A DNA stretch of 64,000 bases from Bubalus kerabau (lineage: Eukaryota; Chordata; Mammalia; Artiodactyla; Bovidae): positions 60,264,501-60,328,500 of the forward strand of contig NC_073637.1 of the NCBI RefSeq assembly GCF_029407905.1, written 5' to 3'. Shown in pieces: positions 11,861 through 22,479 of this stretch. The translations under genes were made by a program, and so were the position numbers. Below the pieces are notes generated by a model. That model had not been told where the DNA came from, did no database searches, and saw only the letters and a program-made list of their open reading frames with translations. Each line of letters begins with the position of its first letter. The first letter of the stretch is position 1.

Positions 11861-12158
11861 TCCGTTATTCTACTATTTGTTCCCTCCAGAGTGTTTTTGA
11901 TTTCGTTCATTGCATTATTCATTATATATTGACTCTTTTTTATTTTTTCTAGGTCCTTGTTAAACCGTTCTTGTATTTCTCAATCCTTGTCTCCCAGCTA
12001 TTTATCTGTGATTCCATTTTGATTTCAAGATTTTGGATCATTTTCACTATCATTATTCAGAATTCTTTATCAGGTAGATTCCCTATCTCTTCTTTTGTTT
12101 GGTTTGGTGGGCATTTATGCTGTTCCTTTACCTGCTGGGTATTCCTCTGTCTCTTCAT
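11861..12158 (-). pseudogene. L1 ORF1 N-terminal remnant
   Basis: On the minus strand an ATG at 12158 opens a frame beginning MKRQRNTQQV, matching the start of the L1 RNA-binding protein as I know it. It stops at about codon 34 with TGA after a DKEF motif. The following sequence continues a degraded coiled-coil-like part (ENYK/NSQ-type text) until the deletion junction at 11860/11861. Intact ORF1 protein is about 350-370 residues and acts as a trimeric RNA chaperone in the L1 particle; this remnant cannot make it. Confidence 0.7.
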
Positions 12159-12694
12159 CCTGTTTATATTGCTGTGTTTGGGGTGGCCTTTCTGTATTCT
12201 GGCAGTTTGTGGAGTTCTCTTTATTGTGGAGTTTCCTCACTGTGGGTGGGATTGTACGGGTGGCTTGTCAAGGTTTCCTGGTTAGGGAAGCTTGTGTCGG
12301 TGTTCTGGTGAGTGGAGCTGGATTTCTTCTCTCTGGAGTGCAATGAAGTGTGCAGTAATGAGATATGAGATGTCAATGGGTTTGGAGTGACTTTGGGCAG
12401 CCTGTATATTGAAGCTCAGGGCTGTGTTCCTGTGTTGCTGGAGAATTTGCATGGTATGTCTTGCTCTGGAGCTTGTTGGCCCTTGAGTGGTGCTTGGTTT
12501 CAGTGTAGGTATGGAGGCATTTGATAAGCTTCTGTCTATTAATGTTCCCTGGAGTCAGGAGTTCTCTGGTGTTCTCAGGATTTGGACTTAAGCCTCCTGC
12601 TTCTGGTTTTCAGTCTTATTTCTACAGTAACCTCAAGACTTCTCCATCTATACAGCACCATTGATATAACATCTAGATTAAACATGAAAAGTTT

Positions 12695-13134
12695 CTCCAC
12701 AGTGAGGGACACCCAGAGAGGTTCACAGAGTTACATGGAGAAGAGAAGAGGGAGGAGGGAGTTAGAGGTGACCCGAATGAGATGATGTAGAATCAAAAGA
12801 GGAGAGAGCAAGCTAGCCAGTAATCACTTCCTTATGTGTGCTCCACAGTCTGGACCGCTGAGAGATGTTCACGGAGTAATACAGAGAAGAGAAGAGGGAG
12901 GAAGGAGACAGACTGGGTGGCCAGGAGGATAAAGGGGGGAATCAAAAGGAGAGAGACAGATCGAGCCAGTAATCAGTTCCCTAAGTGTTCTCCACTGTCT
13001 GGAACACACAAATAGATTCACAGAGTTGGGTACAGAAGAGAAGGGGGAGGGAGGAGATAGAGGCAACCTGGTGGAGAAAAAGGAGAGTCCAAAGAGGGAG
13101 AGAGCAGTCAAGCCAGTAATCTCGCTCCCAAGTA
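12695..13134 (-). repeat. Three ~146-bp tandem repeats in the L1 5'UTR
   Basis: Each unit begins ctccacagt or ctccactgt on the plus strand (12695, 12841, 12990). Each then has a ttcac-ggag/cagag element, a gaagagaagaggg-type purine block, an aaaggagagag block, and ends gccagtaatc. Spacing is 146 and 149 bp. The units diverge by substitutions and small indels. They lie upstream of ORF1, where tandem promoter monomers occur in some other L1 families. Confidence 0.85.
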
Positions 13135-14828
13135 AAAATGGGTACTGAAGATTAGGTTCTTAAAGGTACAAAATTGATAACAAATACCAAAAAGCAAAGA
13201 TTAAAAATTTAGAGTAGAGGTTGGATTTTCAAAAATACAATATTAAAGAAAAAGTCACATAAATTATAAAAAAATATATATATGAAGTTTGCTTTAAAAA
13301 ATAGGGTCTCTTTTTTTTTTTCAAAGTAATAGTAGGTTATAAAAATGAAAATTAAAGGATTAATAGAGGACTTAAAAATTAAAAAAAAAAAAAGAATGAC
13401 AGTAAAAATAGTAAAAATATATCTAGGACTTTCTCTGGTGGTGTTGTGGGCAGTGTGGGGTCAGTTCATTTTCAGATAGTTCCTTGGTCTGGCTTATATT
13501 TCTCAAGATCTATAGGGCCCTTCCTATGTAGTCGGTACTAACTACTGAGTTTTAATCTATTGCACCTGTCACTTCCAAGGCAGTTCGCTCTGTTTTAGCT
13601 TCTTCTGTTTACTGGTCTCTTCAGCGTCTGATTTCCACCCTGACACCAAGGGGATGGTGGTGGACACTTTTTTTAGGCTCACTTGTTCAGTTGCACTGTG
13701 GGGACGGAGGGACGCTGCAAACAAATAACACTGGTGTGTGCTCACAGTGCCTCAGCCACACTGGGCCTGCCACTGCTTACAGCGCATATGCCCTCCCTGC
13801 CCACACTGCTCAGGCTTTATGTTGCTCCGCTGGGAACTGCCCAAGGCCGGCCCTGGGCTGCTTGCACCTCCCAGTTCTAAGCCGCTCAGGTTCAGGCACT
13901 CGGGTAGTCCTCAGAAGCGCAGACTCGGTTGGGCCTGCGTTTTGTGCCCTTCCCAGGTCCGAGCAGCTCAGGTGATGAGGTGTTTGGCGAGTGCGGTTGC
14001 TGCGACCTATTGCCTTTCCCGTCCCTGCCACTGGGTTTTCTGGGTGTACAACCAGTGTGCCTTCTCAGGCGGATGTTGACCGTCCAGAACCCCAAGACGT
14101 CTTAGTTAGCAAAGAAGCCTTCTTGCAGTTTGGTAGATAATGCCTCTCTGGGGCTGCGATTGCCCCCTCCCAGCTCTGGCCGCCTGTCACCGGAGGGGGA
14201 TGGTCTGCAGCCGGCTATCTATATCTGTTCAGTCCTTTGTTCTGTGAGCGGGCCTGATGGTGTCTTAGGTTAGGGCTTTTCATGTGGTAGCTATCACACA
14301 GTCTGGTTTGCTATCCCAAATCAGTTCCCTCAGATTGCCCTCGGGGCATTCAGGCCTGGTCCTTACTCTAAGCAACACAGCCTGTGCCTCCCTGTCCAGC
14401 CCCCGCTTGCTAGTGGTGGGTGCAGGCATCTGCGCTGCTTCTCCACTGGGGGAGTTACTGCTGGGCATGTAATCTGTGGATTTTAATTATTTATTTATTT
14501 TTCCTCCCAGTTATGTTACCCTCTGTGGTTCCAAGGCTCGCCAAGACTCGGCAGTGAGAGTGCTTCCTGGTGTTTGGAAACTTCCCTCTTTTTAAGACTC
14601 CCTTCTCGGGATGGAGCTCTGTCCCTGCCTCTTTTGTCTCTCTTTTTGTCTTTTATATTTTTTCCTACCTCCTTTCGAAGACAATGCGCTGCTTTTCTGG
14701 GTGCCTGATGTCCTCTGCTGGCATTCAGAAGTTGTTTTGTGGAATTTACTCAGTGTTTAAATGTTCTTTTGATGAATTTGTGGGGGAGAAAGTGGTCTCC
14801 CTGTCCTATTCCTCTGCCATTATGTTGT

Positions 14829-14929
14829 CATTTGGCCTGCAATGCAGGAGTCCCAGGTTCAATCCCTGGGTCAGGAAGATCCCTTGGAGAAGGAAACCCA
14901 CTCCAGTACTCTTGCCTGGAGAATTCCAC
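14829..14929 (+). mobile_element. Bov-tA fragment truncated at both ends
   Basis: It starts inside the tRNA-like head (ggcctgcaatgcaggag), has the B-box-like ggttcaatccctggg, and stops at gaattcc in the middle of the Bov-A body. It abuts the 5' end of the L1. Confidence 0.88.
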
Positions 14930-15897
14930 AATCTATAATTGTCTAAATCCCCTTTAAGTGGTATTAAATCTAGACTCTTTTTTTTTTTTTTTTTTTGGAG
15001 CAACAATTTTTAAAATACTGAATAACAGCATTTTAAAAAATGTTATGTAAAATAAAATAACAGTATGTTATTTAAATGTTTGTGGTATTGGTCAACTGTT
15101 TTGAGCCAGAAGAATACATCATCACCCACATTTTGATTACAGAGTAAGTAATCAAAGTGATAATCAAATTTTTTCCATAAGTTGGGTTTCTTTATATTTC
15201 AGGAGGTTGTTGTGAAACTTTGTAACAGTTGCCTGATTATGGCTTTAATTTACCACATCTGAACATACACCAAAGCACATGGTAGTCTTTCATGCCAGTT
15301 TCTCTGAGGTCTAGTAGGGTATAGGTTTTCATTTCGGATAGTTGGTAAGTCTTTATTTTAGTTGTACTATTATGTTACTTTTCACATCCAATTTAGTAAG
15401 TCCAGAGATACCTTTGGTCTCCCACTAACATCAATCTGTGATGATGGAAATCAACTTTTCTCAGTTAAATTACAGCTAAGTATTAGTTATAAGTGATAAG
15501 TATAGACACTTTCTTTACAATACTCCAAAGCTGCAGGTGTGAAGGGGACATCATGAAGTTGCCTTTAATAATTCTTAGATTCTCCCATGTATGGGGTCAA
15601 GTGGGACACCTCAGTACACACTATAGAGGCCCTGTGATTCTGCAGTCTACAGAGTTGTGTTACCCTCACGACTCCTCACAAGACAAGTATTACCTTCAGA
15701 CCTGTGTGTACTCATGCAGAGAAGTGTTCACATTTGTGCCTTCCTGGGTTGCGTGGGGACTTGAGTAGGTTGAGGACAAAAACAGAGGCTGCAGGCAAAA
15801 ACTGTTGAAGAATAGCTAAAACTAGTGGCAGTTTTGAAGGATGAATGAACTTCAAAAATCATATCATAAACTTGATCTAATATGATTATGGTCAATT
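14930..15897. other. Unassigned sequence with a poly(T) run
   Basis: A run of 19 T lies at 14978-14996 with no obvious element attached. The rest is AT-rich and shows no gene. Confidence 0.5.
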
Positions 15898-15909
15898 AGC
15901 CTGTCAATT

Positions 15910-16558
15910 CAGTTCAGTTCAGTTCAGTCACTCAGTCGTGTCCAGCTCTTAGGGACCCCATGGACTGCAACATGCCAGACTTCCCTGTCCATCACCAACT
16001 CCCAGAGCTTATTCAAATTCATGTCCATTGAGTCAGTGATGCCATTCAACCATCTCATCCTCTGTCATCCCCTTCTCCTCCTGCCTTCAATCTTTCCCAG
16101 CATCAGGGTCTTTTCCAATGAGTCAATTCTTCACATCAGGTGGCCAAAGCATTGGAGTTTCAGCTTCAACATCAGTCCTTCCAATGAATATTCAGGACTG
16201 ATTTCCTTTAGGATTGACTGGTTTGATCTCCTTGCAGTCCAAGAGACTCTCAAGAGTCTTCTCCAACATCACACTTAAAAAGCATCAATTCTTCAGCCCT
16301 CAGCTTTCTTTATAGTCCAACTCTCACATCCATACATGACTACTGGAAAAACCATAGCCTTGACTAGATGGACCTTTGTTGGCAAAGTAATGTCTCTGCT
16401 TTTTGATATGCTGTCTAAGTTGGTCACAGCATTTCTTCCAAGGAGAGAGCATCTTTTAATTTATGGGTTCAATCCCTGGGTTGGGAAGATCCCCTGGAGA
16501 AGGGAATGGCAAACCACTTCAGTATTCTTGCCTTTAGAACCCCATGAACAGTATGAAA
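15910..16558 (-). mobile_element. BovB fragment with an inverted composite 5' part
   Basis: From 15910 to about 16465 the sequence is the BovB 3' end on the minus strand. At about 16466 orientation flips. The plus strand then reads a tRNA-SINE-like piece (gttcaatccctgggttgg) running into a segment ending gaaccccatgaacagtatg. That segment is found in the window only here and, reversed, beside the BovB at 54681, and I recall it as the BovB 5' leader. The whole unit is flanked by the 12-bp duplication agcctgtcaatt at 15898-15909 and 16559-16570, so it entered as one event. Confidence 0.88.
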
Positions 16559-16592
16559 AGCCTGTCAATTAGTGATCTATAATTGATCACTG

Positions 16593-16816
16593 TGGAGCAA
16601 CTGAACCTGTACACCACAACTACTAAGTCTGAGCTCTAGGGCCGGGAGCCACAACTACTGAAGCCCGTGTGCCCTACCACCTGTGCTCTGCAACAAGAGA
16701 AGCCACTGCACTAAGAAGCCTATGCACTGCAACGAGACAGTGGCCCCTGCTTGCCACAACTAGAAAAGCCCTCTTGCAGCAATGAAGACTTGGTGCAGAC
16801 AAAAATAAATGAATAG
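16593..16816 (+). mobile_element. CHR-2-type SINE, 5' truncated
   Basis: The repeated ccacaactact motifs, the gagaagccac block and the ggcccctgcttgccacaac end characterise the CHR-2 family of cetartiodactyl tRNA-derived SINEs. The tRNA-like head is absent. Confidence 0.8.
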
Positions 16817-16845
16817 AATTACTAAAAGAAAACCAAGGACTTCCC

Positions 16846-17097
16846 TAGCAGTCCAGTGGTTAAGAATCTGCCTGCCAATCCAGGGGACACAGGTTCAATC
16901 TCTGGTCCAGGAAGATTCTACAGGCTGCAGGGAAGCTAACCCTATGTGGCACAACTACTAAAGCCAGATTTCTAGAGCCTGTGCTCCACAAGAGAAGCCA
17001 CCACAACGAGAAGTCCGAGTACCACAACAAAGAGTAGCCCCCACTCACCACAACTAGAGAAAGCCCACGTGCAGCAAAGAAGGCCCAGCACAGCCAG
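16846..17097 (+). mobile_element. CHR-2-type SINE
   Basis: It has a complete head (ggacttccctagcagtccag, then acaggttcaatctctgg as a B-box-like region) and the CHR-2 body with gagaagccaccac and agtagcccccactc, ending in cagcacagcc. It directly follows another copy. Confidence 0.85.
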
Positions 17098-17099
17098 GT

Positions 17100-17403
17100 C
17101 TGACTCTTCAAGATCACATGGACTGTAGCCCGCCAGGCTTCTCTGTCCATGGGAATTCTCCAGGCAAGAATACTAGAGTGGGTTGCCATGCCCTCCTCCA
17201 AGGGATCTTCAAAACCCAGGGACTGAACCCAGATCTCCTGCATTGCAGGCCAATTCTTTACTGTCCAATCCATCAGGGAAGTCTAAGAATACTGGGGTGG
17301 GTAACCTATCCCTTCTCCAGGGGATCTTCCCAAACCAGGAATAGAACTGGGGACTCAGGCATTGCAGATGGATTCTTTACCACCTGAGCTACCAGGGAAG
17401 CCC
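17100..17403 (-). mobile_element. Dimeric tRNA-SINE (tA-tA, Bov-tA related)
   Basis: On the minus strand a first tRNA-headed unit (17403 down to about 17284) runs to a ccagtattctt motif and is joined there to a second complete tRNA head plus Bov-A body (about 17283 to 17100). The same join is present in the copies at 37132 and 46826. The 3' end is shortened. Open frames here are by-products. Confidence 0.85.
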
Positions 17404-18148
17404 TCTTCACATTATATTTATCCAAATTGCATCTGTTGTTCTGAAAATTCAGTAAGGCAAAATTATCTGTCCATTCTGGTTAACTGAGAGTTTTCCTAAG
17501 ATTATTTATGAGGACTTAAGTACATTGGGCCCAAAAGAGAATGACTATCACTTTAAAAACCCATAATGAAGAAAAAGACTAAGCAAGAGTAATGGATGAA
17601 GGAACTTGCTATTGGACAGGCTTTGGTCCCATGCAATGTCCTTGGCATTAAGAAGAGGACTCTATGTTCTCTAAGGACATGGACTGTATATAGACAAGAG
17701 CTAAAGAGAAGTGGTCTGATTCAACAGAGGAAGCACCTGGGCTAAAGTCCTGGTTCTGCTGCTTCTTATGTGACTTTGGGCTTAAAAGATCACTTGACTT
17801 TTCTAAGCCTCTTATGTTTCATCTATAAAATAACACCTCATGTGTATTGTGGAAATGAAATGAGACAATGTGGGTCAGAAGGCTTTGTCTACTTGAAGGC
17901 TCTTAAGGAAATCTGATGTATTAACCGTCAAATTTTCAAATTAAAATACTCCAGTGTATTTTTCCCCCAACTGTAGCCAGCAAACTGCCACTATTATACC
18001 TAGAGGGGGTCATCAAGCTTTCAAAGTTCCCAAAGTTCTATTTCTGCTGTGAATGAGAAATGGAAATAACTGGTAAATGCTTGTACATCCTGAGCCAAAT
18101 GTATATGGCAGGTGAACCAGACCATGATGCCAATGATCTTCACAATCT
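17404..18148. other. Unassigned sequence containing a MIR
   Basis: Apart from the MIR listed at 17735 nothing is recognised and no coding signal is seen. Confidence 0.5.
17735..17895 (+). mobile_element. MIR SINE
   Basis: The order cctgggctaaagtcctggttctgc, tatgtgactttgggc, ctaagcctc and catctataaaataacacc, ending gaaatgagacaatg, follows the MIR consensus in forward orientation. Confidence 0.75.
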
Positions 18149-18159
18149 CCCTTTGAGTT

Positions 18160-18431
18160 GCTGCTGCTAAGTCGCTTCAGTCGTGTCTGACTCTGTGCGA
18201 CCCCTGAGGCGGCAGCCCACCAGGCCGCCCCCAGTCCCTGGGATTCTCCAGGCAAGAACACTGGAGTGGGTTGCCATTTCCTTCTCCAATGCATGAAAGT
18301 GAAAAGTGAAAGTGAAGTTGCTCCGTCGTGTCCGACTCTTAGCGACCCCATGGACTGCAGCCTACCAGGCTCCTCCATCCATGGGATTTTCTAGGCAAAA
18401 GTACTGGAGTGGGGTGCCATTGCCTTCTCCG
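18160..18431 (-). mobile_element. Bov-A2 SINE, full dimer
   Basis: Both monomers and the linker are present on the minus strand. The 11-bp duplication ccctttgagtt at 18149-18159 and 18432-18442 is exact, so the insertion is complete and young. Confidence 0.96.
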
Positions 18432-18442
18432 CCCTTTGAGTT

Positions 18443-19093
18443 AATGATGCCTAATTCTAATTGTTGTGATCAAGAAAGTCTCAGCCATTCAGATAAACAA
18501 GACAACTATGGACATTTTCCACCCATAGTTAAGACAAGTGCTTAGCAATAAGAAGATGAAGCAGTTAACTCCAAAGATAGGAATCAAACTCGTGAACACA
18601 ATCAGTTTACTTCCAAGGAGTGAAAAAGGAGAGTTAGGGAAGGACTGGGGAAGTGCCAGACTCTGGTAAGTAATTATAAAAACCAGAGAAGTCCTAGAGG
18701 AAAAAGTTATCTTTTCTTCTGTAGTGACAGAGCTGGACAGGAATCAACTGGCAGAAGGAAACTGAAGTTATTAGCAGAAGCAGGGAGTCAGAAGGAGAAT
18801 GCCAGTGAAACATCATGCTCTCAGAGGAGGCATGCATAAAGCCATGAAGCTATCATCTTGGAAGGTCGAGAAAAAATGTGAAAAGAGAAGTTTGATCTAG
18901 TCAGATTATGGATTTCACCACATCTGCACAAACTGCAGGATACCTCTGGAATAAGTTTGGATGAAGGCTGAGGATCACTGTGTAGGGCTTTGAAGGTGAA
19001 GTGTAGAGACAAATGACAATGAACAGGAGAAAGCTATTAAAAGCCCTGAACCTACAAGATTTTTCATGGGAGTTTCCAGAACCGCAGCTTCCT
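18443..19093. other. Unassigned sequence between two Bov-A2 copies
   Basis: No gene or named repeat is supported. Confidence 0.5.
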
Positions 19094-19105
19094 ATGTGGT
19101 CTGAT

Positions 19106-19388
19106 GGAGAAGGCAATGGCACCCCACTCCAGTACTCTTGCCTGGAAAATCCCATGGACAGAAGAGCCTGGTAGGCTGCAATCCATGGGGTCACTAAGAG
19201 TCGGACACGACTGAGCAACTTCACTTTCACTTTTCACTTTCATGCATTGGAGAAGGAAATGGCAACCCACTCCAGTGTTCTTGCCTGGAGAATCCCAGGG
19301 ACTGGGGGCGGCCTGGTGGGCTGCCGTCTCAGGGGTCGCACAGAGTCGGACATGACTGAAGCAACTTAGCAGCAGCGGCAGCGGCAGC
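19106..19388 (+). mobile_element. Bov-A2 SINE, full dimer
   Basis: Forward copy beginning ggagaaggcaatggc and ending in an AGC/GGC-rich tail (agcagcggcagcggcag). The duplication atgtggtct lies at 19094-19102 and 19389-19397. Together with the copy at 18160 it forms an inverted pair about 0.7 kb apart. Confidence 0.95.
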
Positions 19389-19619
19389 ATGTGGTCTAAA
19401 CAACTGATTAATGATGTTGTTCATTCATCAGCTGAAAGACCCATGTGGCCCAAAAACTAAACTGAGGATACAGTAATGGAGAAGACATAGTCTCTGCCCT
19501 CTAGGAGCTCACAGACAAGCTATTACAGAAGCAGCAGTTAGTCCTATAAGGATAAGCACAGGGTGCTGGGGAAATTGCTGGGGTACCAAATTCAGCGTCA
19601 ATGGAATCAGCCTGATGTA

Positions 19620-19805
19620 CTTTTACTTTTTCCACTGTACTTATTTCCTTCTAACATATCAGGACATTTATTATTTATTAGTTCTAAAATATAAACATCT
19701 TGAGAGCAGGTATCTTCATCTGTTTTGTTAAATGATGGCTCCCTTGTACCTTGATGGATGCCTGGCACTAGCGGGTGCTCAACAAATACTTATTGAACTT
19801 ATCAA
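19620..19805 (+). mobile_element. L2 LINE 3' end fragment
   Basis: The end resembles L2: a region with atataaacatcttgagagcagg, then gatgcctggcac, then gctcaacaaatacttattgaa. Old and truncated. Confidence 0.75.
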
Positions 19806-21009
19806 ATAAAAAACTAGATGAAAGGAAAGTCTGGTAGAAACTGTTGCTAAAATTTACATTTTCAAAGTAATTACCGTAAGTAGAAGTTACAACCTTAAGA
19901 AGAAACTTTTGGAATGCATTTTCAAAAATCTAAAGCCTGATTCAACACTCTAACTTATGAAGGTTTCTGTTAACTAGTCTCCTCTGACTTGGATCAATAA
20001 CAGCTAGATATGCCTGATTGCATTTCCAAAGCATGTATTGAATTCTGATTTCGGCAGGTTATTGAGAATTCAAATACCGCTCTAGGAGTTTTAGTTGCAA
20101 CCTTTACTGAACGTCTTGTTCCTATTATGTCTGTTTCCCCCAAGCAAGGAGGAAAAGGCCACTTCCACCATTATTATTAATACATACATAAACTGACCAT
20201 ATAAACAAGAGAAATGCTGTCTTTCTTAATTTCTTTCCCCCACGAGGTATAGTGCTGGTATTCTTCCTCTGTTTGAACAGATAATGGAATGATGCAACTG
20301 GTGGTTAATAATTCATAAAGCCAGTTCTGTGAATGCTCTTTTTTCAGAATCCAGCGGCCAGGAGCCTACTATCATTTTTAAGGAAGGGTTGCAAACTGGC
20401 GATCCACAGGCCACATCTGCGCCCTGCCCCCACCCGCCTCCAGAAGGGTATGGTGAGCCACCAGGGAAGCCTATATATATATAAGTTTCAAAACTATTTT
20501 TTAATTAATTGTCAATGCTTCAAGAACAGGAGATTTTTCATAAAATTCCAGAATGCCAACCTCCACTTAAAAAATCTGGTGGCAATGGGACAGGCATTTC
20601 TGCAAAGCAATGGCCTCTGGGAGCTAAAGAGGAGCTGCTGTTTGACCAGGCAGCGTTTTCCACTTCCAGAAACTCCAATCAGTCATTCCCCTCTCCTGCA
20701 GGCTGCAATGGAAAGCAGAGGGCTCAAGGGATTCTAGATAGGAAAAACTCTGAAATAAAAAAAATGAATAGAAAGAGGGAATATCGGCAAATATTTAGGA
20801 AACATGATGTGATTCAGTGTTTCTAGAATTTGTGTAATGTTTATGGAAATGGTGGAAATGGGTGGTAATGCTTTAACAATACATTGAGTCCATGATGGGG
20901 AAGGCGCTGAAGGACAACCTGAGGGTTCTGCTTTTAATTCAGTAGACACCGTCTCAGGTGTTCTTCAGCAAAATAAAGATAGTGATAAAGAAAATAAGGC
21001 ATTTTGCTG
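19806..21009. other. Unassigned sequence
   Basis: The 134-codon frame at 20333-20737 and the overlapping 105-codon frame at 20509-20826 have no motif I recognise. Bases around 20388-20420 (ttgcaaactggcgatccacagg) suggest a decayed interspersed repeat, but I cannot name it. Confidence 0.45.
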
Positions 21010-21180
21010 AACTCCTGGCATGCATTATCTCATTTAACTCTTATGACAAATCCTATGGAATATGTACGATTATTATTTCTCATTTTACAAATTAGAAAAC
21101 TGAGCTTAGAAAGGTTAATGTTCCCATGTCAGAGTAGCTATTAAGTGGGAGAGCTGGAGTCAAACCCCTTTATGACAAAG
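21010..21180 (-). mobile_element. MIR SINE
   Basis: Reverse-strand MIR order: tgcattatctcatttaactc, then tttctcattttacaaat, gaaaactgagc, and tattaagtgggagagctgg. Confidence 0.75.
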
Positions 21181-22479
21181 TCCCTAAACATAAGTGTTCT
21201 TCCCCTTTAACAAGTCAGAGCTATGCTTTGGCAATAGTGGGTAAAATGAGTGAAAACAGAGGCAAGGATAGAAAGGCTATTGCATTGTTCATGTGAGTGG
21301 CAATGAGGACCTGAAGCCATAGTGTAAATGGAAATGAGAAAGCTTGTTTGGCATTTCAGAGGAAGAATATTTAAGACTTAGAAACAGGCTATTTAGGAGA
21401 GTGTTGATAACATAAGCTTTAGAGTTGGGGGCTCAGAAGAAGGGTAGTGCTACAGGTAAAAATGTGAAAAAAGGTAGGAACAGGTTTCCAGGGAGAGTTC
21501 AGTTTGATGGACCCGAGGGATGTTCAGGTGATTATATAAAAGAGGCATGATGGCTGGAATGCTAGCAGCCATGTTAAAGACAGAAGCCTTGTGCTAAGGA
21601 AGGCAGGGCAGAAAGATGACTGAGTCCAATGACTTTGTGAAACCTTAAATGCCTATCCCTGATCATTTTGCAGAGCATAAAGGTTTAGTTTGACTAAATA
21701 CAACAGTTGTGTCTCTGTTACAACCAGCTAAATGTACTTTCCTTTGATGCAAGTATTACATTTTCACTGAAATAGTGAAAATTTTAGTCCTAACTGCCCT
21801 GTTTTCAATGATATCTACAACTTATGGAAACAAGATTGAGGATTCTCTATTATTTCATTAGTCATTCTGCTGTATCCATGGACTAAAGGGTTTTGTTCTC
21901 CCATAAAGTACTAATCCAGATAAAATTGATAAAAAGTAGGCAAAGGGTTTTACAACATTTCTCAAAGTTTGGGCAAGGAAAACAATTTTTTAAAAAATGA
22001 ACAGGAAATCAGATGTAAAAATAAAAGTATCCTATGGTATTGCTGGGGAGAAAGCTTAGGGGAAAAAAAGATTTTATATTTAGAAACATGAGAGTTGGCC
22101 TTCTTATTTTTCTAAAAAGAAGTATGAAAAGAAATCTGCTGCTATTTACATGACGTGGGATTCTAGTTTTTATAAGGAGCAAGGGATTCAGTTGGCCATA
22201 AGTTCAATCCCAAATGGGTCACATGAGGAAGGAAATCAGAGGGAGCTCCCACTTGAATCTGATGACCTGACATGTGATTAAGGGAGCTGACTGTCCCATT
22301 GTCTGATGGATCTGGAGTAGCCTGCCCAGGGTTGGGTGTAAAGGAACACTGGCAAACCACAGAACATCAGAAAACAACGTGGCTGAAGGCCCTGGGGAGA
22401 AGAAGGGCTGGGGAACTAGGAACGCTAGGTCTCCTGAAGAAGAGGCCGGAGGCGACAGAAGTCATCAATCTTCCAACGA
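21181..22479. other. Unassigned sequence
   Basis: Frames of 65-82 codons near 22163-22547 overlap each other on both strands and show no motif. No repeat is recognised. Confidence 0.5.

Larger units (their letters stand above)
11351..14818 (-). mobile_element. L1_BT-type LINE with both ends but an internal deletion
   Basis: The left end is the T-rich (A-tail) end followed by the L1 3'UTR (tgaatccgccac, gtgcaccag, cattctcccaaatc). At about 11860 the sequence jumps from the end of the ORF2/3'UTR region straight to ORF1, so the whole middle is missing. From 12158 to the right it is a ~2.7-kb 5'UTR with three tandem ~146-bp repeats and a CpG-containing part. The right end (ctgtcctattcctctgcc reversed) matches where I remember L1_BT starting. 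The six bases cattat at both edges (11344-11349, 14818-14823) are the only duplication candidate. It contains a small Bov-A insertion. Confidence 0.85.

Noticed and set aside
11971..12346. Three hydrophobic plus-strand frames looking like membrane proteins
   Set aside because: They are antisense to the L1 ORF1/5'UTR; hydrophobicity comes from T-rich antisense sequence.
13683..14095. Several overlapping open frames in GC-richer DNA, possibly a CpG-island gene start
   Set aside because: The region lies inside the L1 5'UTR on the opposite strand; open frames on both strands follow from GC content.
20333..20826. Overlapping 134- and 105-codon open frames that might be a small gene
   Set aside because: No motif, no splice or promoter context, neighbouring words resemble a decayed repeat, and overlapping frames are equally open.
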